Positions 54,135-63,654 of a stretch of DNA of 64,000 bases are shown here, piece by piece; position 1 is the first letter of the stretch, and every line of letters starts with the position of its first letter. Both the position numbers and the translations under genes were made by a program. Under the pieces are notes generated by a model that was not told the origin of the DNA, searched no databases, and was given only the letters and a program-made list of their open reading frames with translations. Origin of the DNA: Philonthus cognatus (taxonomy: Eukaryota > Arthropoda > Insecta > Coleoptera > Staphylinidae); assembly GCA_932526585.2 (NCBI GenBank), contig OW052248.1, positions 45,077,287 to 45,141,286 of the forward strand, given 5' to 3'.

Positions 54135-54189
54135 GTTAAGCTTAAACTCATTATAAATTGCAATCAATGCAATTTAAACTAAGCTTAAC
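54135..54189. repeat. Small palindrome
   Basis: GTTAAGCTTAAACTCATTAT and AAATTGCAATC pair with GATTGCAATTT-like and AGTTTAAGCTTAAC-like text (plus strand ATGCAATTTAAACTAAGCTT). Confidence 0.55.
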
Positions 54190-54369
54190 CACGAAGGAAT
54201 AACTAGCCCATACTATTATTATTTTTTGCTATTAATCTTTGAGTTGATATAAAATAACACTTGAATCTCCGTTTATGTATACTATACTATAAATTATATT
54301 TAAGTTTAAAAGACGATCATGTGATAAAGTTTGTAAGTAAACGACGTAAGAAAATACGCATTTTATTTA

Positions 54370-54870
54370 TACAACCCAATTCGGTATTTCCATAAATGAT
54401 CCAATTTCCGAACGAAAACTCCCATCGGTGAAATAACCTCATGCACTATACCGCTTTTTGTTTGTGTGTTTTCTCTTCCATTTTTTTTTTTGTTCTCGAT
54501 ACCTAAACATTTGCTTATTGCGGGGCCGCCCGTTGTTTGCATCCCGGCACGGCGTTATCGTCCTTCGGGGACGACGCCGGTAAATTTTAAATATTGTCCT
54601 CTCATGGTACACTTTTTATCGGAAAAGCGGGCGCGCATAAAGGGACGCCATCGTCCCGGAATGGGAAATGCCCCGCTCACAATGCCGAATGTATAAAACT
54701 GTTTATAATATTGCCGCCGAAGAGCTCCTTCGATATAAATGGAATAAGGTTCTCCTCCTCTCGCGGTGATAAATGTTTATGCAATGTAAACGATACGTGA
54801 GAGGTTTTAGTGTGTATTATATTTTTCCGAGAGGGATATTTTAAAAGTTACGTGAATGTGACAATTTTTG
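54370..54870. other. Unique GC-richer island
   Basis: TTGCGGGGCCGCCCGTTGTT, CCGGCACGGCGTTATCGTCC and GGAAAAGCGGGCGCGCATAA. Two overlapping plus-strand frames (76 and 68 aa) have no recognisable motif. Confidence 0.35.
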
Positions 54871-54881
54871 AAATTTTGTTA

Positions 54882-56757
54882 CTGAATGTAGATGAATAAC
54901 TATATAACAAATATTAACGAAAAATGTAACAAACAATTGATACATTAATTTAAACATTGCTTAAGTTGTAGCAATGATTAGCCTCAGTTGCTAGGAATTT
55001 TTAAAATTGATATATTCCAATATTCCATTTACTTTATTTTATTTATAATCTATGAACTAAATTATCTAAGCAAGCATCTGCGCGCTTCTTTTAAATTTGA
55101 TTTGTGTTATTTTCATAGTCTTGTAAAAATTAATACGTTAATAAATATATGAATGGTGAATGCGCAGGGTAAAAATATATAAATGAGCAATTCTTTGTAT
55201 CAAAAATGTAGAATTTTTAACAAAGTCAGTAATAAAGATATATTAATTTAAATTTGACACACTTAACTTATTTTACTTGTCACTTGGTTAAATTTACGAC
55301 AATTTTACATTAAATTACCGTTGTATACGCGTGGCGCATGAAGTAAAATTTCGAGTTTAGAAAAGCCTAATTTGGCTCGGTCGCTTCGCTTCGCTACGCG
55401 CCCGAGCCAAATTTTCAGGCTTTTCTAAACTCGAAATTTTACTTCATGCTTAGTCTGGGAGTGGAAGACACTCGTTTGTTTCATAATTGAGATAAATGAA
55501 AATTGACGTAATACGTTTATTGTCGTTTTATTGACGGAAAAGTTCTGTATTGTTTAAACGGAACGGCAATTTTGATACAAGTCAAAAAGGATTTAAAAGA
55601 CAATAGTTAAATTACAGTCAACTAAATGATGAAATACCGTCAAAATGTAATGAACAACTAATACCTTCGTTTAAAAATTGCTTAAGTTCTAGCAATGTTT
55701 AAACTAGGGCTAGGAATGTTTAAAATTGAAATATTTCAATATTCTATTTAGTTTATTTTATTTATTATTATCTATGTATTATCGAAGCAAGCATGTGCGC
55801 GCTTTTTTTAAATTTAATTTGTGTTATTTTTGTAGTCTGGTAAAAGCTAATACGTTGGTAAATATAAAAATGGTGAATGCGCCGGGTAAAAATATATGAA
55901 TAAGCAAACTACCTTTCTTGGTATCAAAAACTTTAACAGTCAGTAATAAAAATATATTGATTGATAAACGACACACTAAACCTGTTTTACTTATCACTTA
56001 GTTAAATTTAAAACCATTTCACATTAAATTAGCGTTTTACGCGTGGCGCATGAAGTAAAATTTCGAGTTTAGAAAAGCCTAATTTGGCTCAGTCGCTCCG
56101 CTTCGCTACGCGCCCTAGCCAAATTATCAGGTTTTTCTAAACTCAAAATTTTACTTCATGCTTAGTCTGGGAGTGGAAGACACTCGTTTGTTTCATAATT
56201 GAAACAATTGAAAATTGACATAATACGTTTATTGTCGTTTTATTAGCGGAAAACGTTCTGTATTGTTAAAACGAAACATCAATTTTGACAAAAGGTAAAC
56301 GGATTCAAAATTCAATAGTTAACTTACAGACAATTAAATGATGAAATACTATAAAAATGTAACAAACAAATAATACCTTAGTTTAAACATTGCTGAAGTT
56401 TAAGTATGTTTGAGTAAACATTGTTGATTGCATTTTACACGAAAAACATTTTCGTAATTTTATACATTATGTTTAAAGTGTGCAAACTATAAGAAGCGTA
56501 AGCTTATTTTCTTGAATTCAAATATTTTTGAATTGGAATTATTTTTGCTTAAGTTGTAGCTTAAACTAGGACTAGGAATTTTTAAAATTGAAATATTCTA
56601 TTTAGTTCATTTTATTTATCTTTTATTATTTTCTATGAATTATCTAAGCAAGCATGTAGGTGTTTCTTTTTTAAATTTGATTTGTGTTATTTTTGTAGTC
56701 TTGTAAAAGTTTATACGTTAATAAATATATAAATGGTGAATGCGCCGGGTAAAGTCT
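54882..56757 (-). repeat. Tandem array of a 721-bp unit, each carrying one hairpin copy
   Basis: Landmark AATGGTGAATGCGCMGGGTA at 55149, 55870 and 56732. Each unit runs: AACAAACAATTRATACMTTA; TGTAGCAATG; AATATTCCATTTACTTTATT; AGCAAGCATSTGCGCGCTTC; AATGGTGAATGCG; CAGTAATAAARATATATTRA; hairpin (55321-55473; 56032-56182); CACTCGTTTGTTTCATAATT; AATACGTTTATTGTCGTTTT. The interval to the third landmark is 861 bp because about 130 bp related to 60.22-60.64 kb is inserted at 56405-56535. Inner stems are GGCTCGGTCGC/GCGCCCGAGCC and GGCTCAGTCGC/GCGCCCTAGCC. Confidence 0.85.
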
Positions 56758-56769
56758 TTACGAACGCTC

Positions 56770-57100
56770 ATCCCATTTTTTATTCCCTGTTGATTTTTAT
56801 ATTCTTCCTGCGCGCGCGTGTATGAGTGTTTGTGTGTGTTGTGCGAAAGTGTTTATAGACTTTTGTGAGGGACAGATAAGAGATTTAACGGTGGCATTAG
56901 TCCTACGATAAGAGGGGAAAATTTCACGGGATCGCCGTCCACCCATAAAAAAAAACTCGTCGGCGACGACCGTGTGACTCCCGCTCGGCAATTTTAAAGG
57001 CCCGTAAAAATATCGCAAAGTGTTATTTTTATTGTTATCGGCCCTCTCCCTCCCTAAGTAATAAAAACTTTAATAAAACGAATTATTTAAAACACTTCCA
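56770..57100. other. Unique GC-richer island
   Basis: GATCGCCGTCCACCCATAAA and CTCGTCGGCGACGACCGTG; a TGTGTGTG run at 56830. The minus-strand 73-aa frame has no motif. Confidence 0.3.
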
Positions 57101-57158
57101 GGAATTCAATTTTGTCCAACAGGAGGGAAATACTCGGTTAGTATTTGAAAATACAAGA

Positions 57159-57227
57159 TGCAATTTTGTTAATAATGATTCGTATATTGACATAGTTTCA
57201 TATTTTGAGTTAATTAATAATTATTTA
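57159..57227 (+). repeat. Direct repeat flanking the tyrosine recombinase element, copy 1
   Basis: TGCAATTTTGTTAATAATGA then TTCGTATATTGACATAG matches 58807-58876 over about 70 bp with roughly nine differences. Confidence 0.8.
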
Positions 57228-57235
57228 TGTACCAA

Positions 57236-57338
57236 GTCAGTAAAATAAGACTTTATCGAACGAGTCTGAGGTTATGAGACGAGCGAGCGGAGCGAGCGAG
57301 GTGAATAAAGACGAGTTCGATAAAGATATTTTACTGAC
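57236..57338. repeat. Palindrome with GAGCGAGCGG core beside the recombinase element
   Basis: GTCAGTAAAATAAGACTTTA and TCGAAC are mirrored by GTTCGATAAAGATATTTTAC and TGAC. The loop holds GACGAGCGAGCGGAGCGAGC. It lies just outside the left terminal inverted repeat of the element. Confidence 0.8.
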
Positions 57339-57478
57339 GTGGTGCATACAAAATTTTATCGCCAATCTTAAAAATAAATGAAAAAGTATAGGATTTTTTA
57401 TTTAAATTAAAAAAAAAATAGAAAATATGTATTATTATTTAAACAAACACTACGAATTAATCAAGATATTAAACCACT

Positions 57479-58654
57479 CTATTTGTTGTATATGTGGAAA
57501 TTGATGGTGCATCCTGTGGCATTATTTAAATTTATTCCTGATGTTGACCCATCAACGGAAAAATTTTGTGGAAAATGAATATTTTCATTTTGATGTAAAG
57601 TTGTGGCAGTGTTGTCATTGATATCAAAACGGTGCGCAATTTGATCACTACCCAAAATCGTTTTTGCAATCTTCGTTTTGTTCAATATTGATTCCTCAAC
57701 ATAGGACTCAGCAACGGTATCACTCTTCCACCCTCCATGACGTTTCAAATTTTCTTTGCTGCCCCCTGCATTAGCAAACAAAGTAGCAGACGACCTCCGA
57801 AAACAATGACCAGTATATTCTGACGGATTTGGCAAATTTAAATAGTTCGCAATTTTACATGGTATGTTTCCAAAAGTGTGGATACCCACAGGCTGCACTG
57901 TGCATTTACTTTTTCTATATGTAATAAAAAATCTATCATGTTTGGTCTGTGCGGGACGAAGTTTGGCATATTTTTTATATAACTCAATCGGTTTAACGTG
58001 TCCTTCGAACTCTGATGTTACGACAAATACTCTTGGTTTATTAGTTTTCGTGTGTCTTATATGCACAATCAATACAGTATCCTTGTCTTCTATATCATCA
58101 ACTTTAAGATTTACTAATTCATTATTACGGCAGGCTCCAGCAACGCCAAAAATAACACAAATCTAAAATAATATCTACATTAATAACAAATATGCTTCGA
58201 TAATTGATTACTATCTTACCTTCATCATTAAATATATTTCATTTGGTGCATTCAATAGAAACTGTATTATTTCTTCTTGTGTGAGAACTTTCGATTTTTT
58301 TGCCGTATAATTTTTTGATTTCTGTTTTAAAAACGCCGTAAGTTTCTTATATTGGCTTATATCAACGTCGTTTTTTACCGAAAGAGATGCTTTTAACATA
58401 GAATAATATGACCATAATGTTGCTGCTTTATATTCCTTGGATTTTTCAGAAAAATATGTCAAGAGAACGTTTTCGCTAATTTTTTTAATGTTATTTCTGT
58501 CACACCAACTTGTGAATAAATCGTGTTGACGATTATAAATATGTCTAGACTTACTTGGAAGAATTTCGAGCGTTGTTTCTATCGCTCTTTCGCGTATTTC
58601 TGGTGGAGTACATGGTATTTCAAACTCTTCACTACTCATGTTTTTTTTTGACAA
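57479..58654 (-). CDS. Tyrosine recombinase (Crypton-type), two exons, apparently intact
   Basis: Exon 1 runs 58654-58220 (145 codons) and exon 2 runs 58162-57479 (227 codons plus stop); the 57-bp intron starts GTAAGA and ends TTTTAG, phase 0. The start is the first ATG of MSKKNMSSEEFEIP. Residues about 35-125 form the SAM-like core-binding domain (HIYNRQHDLFTSWCDRNNIK; YYSMLKASLSVKNDV). The catalytic domain starts near 130: GVAGACRNNEL gives Arg157, GHCFRR gives His264 and Arg267, HGGW gives His287 and Trp290, and AESYVEES gives nucleophile Tyr299. A lysine in HTKTNK (about 184) may be the beta-hairpin Lys. The C-terminus NATGCTINFHIYNK is a short hydrophobic tail. Such enzymes cut and rejoin DNA through a Tyr intermediate. 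No frameshift or stop was found, so it may be young or domesticated. Both parts are open frames only when spliced; a bacterial origin is unlikely because of the intron. Confidence 0.88.
58163..58219 (-). other. Predicted 57-bp intron of the tyrosine recombinase gene
   Basis: Donor AAG/GTAAGATAG and acceptor TATTATTTTAG/ATTTGT on the minus strand. Without splicing the first frame stops three codons after the donor. With splicing the catalytic Arg box (GACRNNEL) comes into frame, which supports the intron. Confidence 0.85.
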
Positions 58655-58806
58655 CTAAACTGACAGGATTCGACCTCCTTAGATTTTGTTAGTATTGTCC
58701 CATAATGTTACTTGTTGAAAGTAGTAAAATAATGGGACGGTTTAGTGCCGCAAATGGCGATAATAATAGATGTATTTAGTGCCGATTGGCGATAAAAAAT
58801 ATTTTA

Positions 58807-58876
58807 TGCAATTTTGTTAATAATGATCCGTATAATGATATAGATTCATATTTTAAGTTGATTAAAAAATATTTTA
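58807..58876 (+). repeat. Direct repeat flanking the tyrosine recombinase element, copy 2
   Basis: TGCAATTTTGTTAATAATGA then TCCGTATAATGATATAG, partner of 57159-57227. Its first bases overlap the end of the right inverted repeat (TGCA). It ends directly at a 5-prime-truncated LINE. Confidence 0.8.
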
Positions 58877-58877
58877 A

Positions 58878-59898
58878 TTTGATGATATGAAAATATTTCG
58901 TAATATAAAGTCTATACATGATTGTAATACCCTTCAAAATGATCTAAATCAGATCATGGTTTGGTGCAATAAGAATAATCTATATTTAAATATAAGTAAG
59001 TGTAAGTCCATGCGTTTTTCTCGTAAAAAAGACTTAATATTACATTTTGAGTATTCATTAAATAATCTTATTCTTCAGAGAGTTGACTCAATCAATGATT
59101 TGGGAGTCTTGTTTGATGCCAAGCTTCAATTTAATAATCACATCAACATAATCTCTTCCAAAGCGTTGCAGATGTTTGGTTTTATTCGTAGGTTTAATTC
59201 ACATTTTGATTCAATTAGAACTTTTGTATATCTCTATATATCTTTTGTAAGACCTATTATGGATTACTGTGCAAATATATGGTCACCTTATTATAAATGT
59301 CACGTAGATCGGCTAGAAAATATACAACGTAAAATGATAAAATTGATTTGTTTTCGCTGTCATGTAGTTTATCATGATTATGATATGATACTTAAGTATC
59401 TTGGGTTCCTTTCTTTAGTTAAACGAAGAATCTACTTTTCATTATGTTTTACGTATCGAATATTAAATAGCAGAATTGATTGTCCTGAGATACTCTCATC
59501 TATTTCATTATATGTTCCTACGCGCATTACTAGGCAGCAGCAGCTTTATGCTAGCAAGTATCACTCAAAAATGTATGCTTACAACAGCCCTAGAAATGTT
59601 TTAATTAATAACATTAATATGTATTGTAAATTAATGAATGTTTTTGGTGTCAATTTACAACGCTTCAAAAGAATATGTAAAAATGTGCTTGAAAGTAGTG
59701 CTTAGGGTATGTATGCATCTTTATATATAAATATATATTTTTCTTTTTGGTTTTAGTAGATATTCATATTGTAATGTATGTTTTTTTTGTTTTGCTTTAA
59801 TTTCATTTTGTTTAAATATCTGTTTAATATTGTTATTTGTATTTGTTATTAAGATGTAATGGCCTACCGTAATAATAAATAAATAAATAAATAAAGTT
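58878..59898 (+). pseudogene. LINE reverse transcriptase C-terminal fragment, open frame 272 aa
   Basis: It begins within the catalytic motif (DDMKIFRNIKS, where YADD is expected), continues LQNDLNQIMVWCNKNNLYLN, SKCKSMRFSRKKD, INDLGVLFDAKLQFNNHI (thumb), FVRPIMDYCANIWSPYYKCH, VDRLENIQRKMIKLI, ending KNVLESSA at 59705. The 3-prime untranslated part runs to AATAATAAATAAATAAATAA at 59898, a typical LINE tail. The frame is fully open, so insertion is fairly recent, but without the palm domain it cannot be active. It is the same family style as 36012-36895. Confidence 0.85.
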
Positions 59899-59974
59899 TT
59901 TAAGTTATTCTCCTTTCAACGCCAAATATTCTGTATATTAAAATATCAAACAATCATATCTTCAAACGCATATC

Positions 59975-60290
59975 TTCGTAAACTATAAAATTTTGAGCTT
60001 AGAATGGTCTGAAAATTTGGATTTGTCGACCCAAATCTCGAAATTTTATTTCATACGCCATATGTATAAATCACGATAACAATAATACGTTTTACTAATC
60101 AAATAAGAATAATTCCAATTCAAAAATATTAGTTTTAATATAAATAAAACGCGTTTTCTTATATCAAAATTGAAAATGTACCACGAAGTGAACGCCTCCA
60201 AAATTCAAGAATCAAAAATATTAGATTTCGAGAAAATAAGCTTACGCTTCTTATAGTTTGCACATTTTAAATAATATATTGAAATTAGAA
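59975..60290. repeat. Decayed hairpin copy and repeat shared with 56.4 kb
   Basis: TTTTGAGCTTAGAATGGTCT...GGATTTGTCGACCCAAATC is a decayed hairpin (59975-60068). Then AATAATTCCAATTCAAAAAT (60110) and GAAAATAAGCTTACGCTTCT then TATAGTTTGCACATTTTAAA (60231) match, in reverse, the extra 130 bp at 56405-56535. Confidence 0.65.
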
Positions 60291-60600
60291 CTGAAAGGAT
60301 TAAGATTAAAACTAATGTCTTGGGCTATGTATAGATGGCCTAGACATTAGTTTTAATCCAAGTCCTTTCAGTTCTAATTTCTTGTAATTTTTCTTCTCAA
60401 TTTTCATTATTATTTGGTTTGAAGAGAATCTGACCTAAATGTTACATATACTTTGATAGAGCGTTGTAACAAATCAATTAAAATAAGATTTTAAATATTT
60501 CACTGTATAATTCAATATCCGGAGGTGTATTGGCACGGGAAGTAGTTGTTTCAATAGATATTTATTGTCTTAAGTTGTCTTATTAATTAAGACACATTGT
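60281..60600. repeat. Palindrome with TATAGATGGCC centre, plus family C-like tail
   Basis: Arms GAAATTAGAACTGAAAGGAT...AAAACTAATGTC and GACATTAGTTTTAATCCAAG...CAGTTCTAATTTC (60281-60381) meet at TTGGGCTATGTATAGATGGC. The tail 60400-60600 has TTGGTTTGAAGAGAATCTGA, GCGTTGTAACAAATCAATTA and GGAAGTAGTTGTTTCAATAG, related to 42270-42440 and to family C. Confidence 0.7.
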
Positions 60601-60880
60601 TTGTTTGCATTTTACACAAAAAACATTTTCGTAATTGTATGTATCGTTTTACTAATGTTTATTTGGTCTAGCCAACTATTTCGCTTCCAAAATTATAGGA
60701 GCACTGGAGCAATTTCTATGTACGAGTATACTTAAAAGAGAAACTATCTGTGCATATATTGATAGAAAATGAGTCAGTATCATACTAAGTTATTTTTACA
60801 AGGAAATAAATATAATTCTTGTAATATTTTCGTGTTGATTTTATTTGAATAAGTATATTATAATTTCCAACTAGGATATC
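60600..60880. other. AT-rich DNA with a foldback-type terminus
   Basis: GTTTGCATTTTACACAAAAA with CATTTTCGTAATTGTATG (60610) matches 56425. GTACGAGTATACTTAAAAGA with GAAACTATCTGTGCATAT (60721-60755) resembles the right terminus of the foldback elements. Confidence 0.5.
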
Positions 60881-61130
60881 AATATGATATATTGGCGAAG
60901 TTTCAAGAGCCGGTGCAGCAGTGAAGTTTTCCCCGCTGGCCGTAAATTTCGAATGTTGTCGCGTTTTATTTACCGCTTCAAAGATCGGGATCTTAATTAG
61001 TCTAGTAAGCTAATTCCGCGAAAATTGATGGCATTAAAGCCGGGCGTTATTTACAATTATGGCGCAATGAAAATTGTCCCGCGGGAATCGCGCGCCGAGC
61101 ACCGAAGATGCACGCCTTAACAACATTTTC
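60880..61130. other. Unique GC-richer island
   Basis: GCAGTGAAGTTTTCCCCGCT, GGCATTAAAGCCGGGCG and CCCGCGGGAATCGCGCGCCG. No gene. Confidence 0.3.
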
Positions 61131-61431
61131 AATATCAAATTACCTTCCTTGCATGAATATAATACGTAATATTAAGATGATGGTGATGATAATAATATAC
61201 GTTAAAACCTTTAAAAAGAAAATATACCAGTGTAAAAAACAATTTTATAACTAACATTTTGACGTGAAGTCCTTTGATCGACTCTAAATTGTAGTTTGAC
61301 GACTGACATAAAAAACGATTGCTTCTTTTTTAACTTGTATCAAAATTGACATTCTATTTTGATGTTATAAAACTTTCTCCGCCAATAAAACAAAAATCAA
61401 TGTGTGATGTCAAATATCAATTGTTTTAGTG

Positions 61432-61700
61432 CTAAGACGATTATCTTCCACTCCCAGATTAAGCAAGAAGTAATATTTCGAGTTTAGAAAAGCCTTAAAA
61501 TTTGGCTCGGGCGCGTAGCGAAGCGGAAATTGGGCTTTTCTAAACTCGAAATTTTACTTCATGCGCCACGCGTATATAACTCTGATTTAATGTAAAATGA
61601 TTTTCAATTTAACAAATTGACAAGTGAAATAAGTATAGTATATCAATTATCAATCAATATATTTTTATTACTGACATTGTTAAATATTCCAAATTTTAAC
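61432..61700 (+). repeat. Hairpin copy with long-unit flank
   Basis: Hairpin 61441-61582 (inner stem GGCTCGGGCGCG cut short before GCGAAGCGG; right arm GGGCTTTTCTAAACTCG). The flank TCAATTTAACAAATTGACAA and ATCAATCAATATATTTTTAT with TACTGACATTGTTAAATATT matches the units at 48.3 and 49.1 kb. Confidence 0.85.
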
Positions 61701-62260
61701 ACAAAGAAGGGACATTTTCTCATATATTGTCATAATTATTATTTAGTGAAAATGCGGATACCCGATATATATTTTGAAAGAGTAATATTTTCTTGTATTT
61801 AAATCATTTTTTCAGCTACGAAGTTTATATATTTTTTTTTTGTGTATAAAAATTGTTCATTGTTGATTAATTTTCGCGACTATAATTTTTGATTATAAAA
61901 TGCAGAAGTTCATTTTTTAAATTGAAAAAAGAAAAAAAAAACTCTATTCTTTTCTTCAAAAGAAAATTGTTAAGGAAAAAAAAACAAAATAAATCACAAA
62001 ACTGTCAAAATAGTGAAATAGTTGAAACATCGTTTGTCAATTTTAACAACTTTTATGACATTTAGTTTACATTTTGAACACAAATCATCGAAAACGACTC
62101 GCTTAGTCGACTATCTCCTAATTATTTTGACATTTAACATAAAATCACTTATTTTTAAAAAAATGCTTTACATTTAGACAAAAAAATGTTTTTAAAAAAG
62201 TGAGAGTTGAAAAATTGTATGAATTGTTAAAAATGTTACTATTGTAAAATGCCGAAATAA
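61700..62260. other. AT-rich DNA, no gene seen
   Basis: Poly-A/T runs; the 61-aa frame at 61617 runs through the long-unit repeat and is not a gene. No structure beyond AT richness. Confidence 0.45.
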
Positions 62261-62640
62261 TCAAAGTTGTCGAGTGAGAGGTAATTTAGACATAATAGTC
62301 AATATAATCAAAGAACAGTCGATATTGTCAATTTGGTTAAATGAGCCAACATAGTCAATATTGTTGATAAAGTCAGTATTCTCAAAATAGTTAACATAAT
62401 TGATACAGTCAATATAATTAGTACTGTGAAAATGATCAATATAATCGCTCTGTCAATATACTCAGTCAAACAATCAAAATAATCGATACAGTCAGTACTG
62501 TCAAAACAGTCGATACAATCGATACTTTCGATATATATGCAGTACTGTCAAAATAGTTAATATAATCGAAACAATGAAATGCAAGTCTACTTATAGTTAG
62601 TACAGTCATTATAGTTAATAAAGTCAAATCAAGGCAGGAG
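62260..62640. repeat. Degenerate ATAGTCAATA-type short-period repeat
   Basis: AGTCAATATAATCA, AGTCGATATTGTCAAT, AGTCAATATTGTTGA, CAGTCAATATAATTAG, CAGTCAGTACTGTCAAAAC, AGTCGATACAATCGATAC and more: a 9-11 bp GTCRATAYWNT motif repeated more than 25 times without exact periodicity. Confidence 0.7.
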
Positions 62641-62789
62641 CCAGTGGGAGAGGATATGGCGGTTCAAACTCCTCCCAGAAAATCTCAAAATGGTAAATTT
62701 TCATCAGTAAAAGCGGCCCTGAAAGAGCAAAAACAATATTTTTATAAAAAGCGAGAAAGCGAGACATTTCATCGAGAGCAGCTTTTCTA

Positions 62790-63650
62790 AAATTTAAATG
62801 ACAAGTTGAAGAACAATTAAAGCAAGATTTTTACCAATATCATTTACAGATATAAGAAAAAGTAACGGTCCTAAATGGGAGCCTTGTGGTTCCCCTGAGG
62901 TTGCGTTAATTACAATATCAGAGGTGATATTATTTACTTTAACTAACATTTTCTTGTACAAATAAAGGACCGTAGCCATTCAAGCATGAGTCCCGAAACG
63001 CCATATGAGCAAAGTTTATACAAAAGCCTCGTTTGATTAACCCTGTCGAAGGCTTTGGAGAAGTCGGTGTAGAGGGAATCCACAACCGAGCCCTCTTCCA
63101 AAGTATTCGATATAAAGTTTGAATAAATAAAAAGATTTGTTTCTGTAGACCTGGAAGGAAAGAATCCATGTTGTTGATCAATTATTGTGGGTGAAAAGTG
63201 CAGCATCATATATTTATAGACAATTTTGTCAAACAGTTTCGGGATACATGACTGAATGGTTATAGGACGATAATTTTGTACATCCTTTTTGATACCCGAC
63301 TTAAAAATAGGGATGACAGCAACGTTTCCAAATAGTAGGAAACTTACCATCTTGAAGAGATTTGTTAAACAGCAAGGTTAGAGGAATGCATAACTCATTG
63401 GTACATGCTTTAATTATTGACAAAGGAATTCCATGTGAACTGTTTGCTTTGATATCAGAACTTGATTCTACGATATCAGATTCAGTAAGATAAAGATAAT
63501 TGAATGTTATATTTGACTCTCCGGAAAAAATAGGACCCACATTGGAGTGATTAGAGTATGACTCTTGAAAAAAACTGGCGAATAAATTGGCTATATCTAT
63601 ATTAGATGTTGCTATCGTTTCATTAACGAGGTATTTTTAGTTATTACATA
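62790..63650 (-). pseudogene. LINE reverse transcriptase fragment (fingers and palm)
   Basis: Minus-strand reading: IANLFASFFQESYSNHSNVG (about 63600), LTESDIVESSSDIKANSSHG, ACTNELCIPLTLLFNKSLQD, then in another frame NVAVIPIFKSGIKKDVQNYR (NYRPI motif), IIDQQHGFFPSRSTETNLF, VVDSLYTDFSKAFDRVNQTR (catalytic D), GVSGLMLEWLRSFICTRKC, and after a further shift VINATSGEPQGSHLGPLLFL (PQGS-x-LGP motif) up to VNDI. It stops just before the YADD box. Two frameshifts make it inactive. It belongs to the same clade style as 58878-59898. Confidence 0.85.
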
Positions 63651-63654
63651 TTTT

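Larger units (their letters stand above)
57343..58810 (-). mobile_element. Crypton-like tyrosine recombinase element, 1468 bp
   Basis: TGCATACAAAATTTTATCGC then CAATC at the left (57343-57367) is mirrored by GATTGGCGATAAAAAATATT then TTATGCA at the right (58784-58810). The interior is almost filled by one recombinase gene. Near the right end two imperfect dyads, GCCGCAAATGGC (58747-58758) and GCCGATTGGC (58781-58790), each within an AGTGCC...GGCGATAA frame, could be binding sites of the recombinase. Known Cryptons usually lack long inverted repeats, so the class is inferred from the enzyme. Confidence 0.7.
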
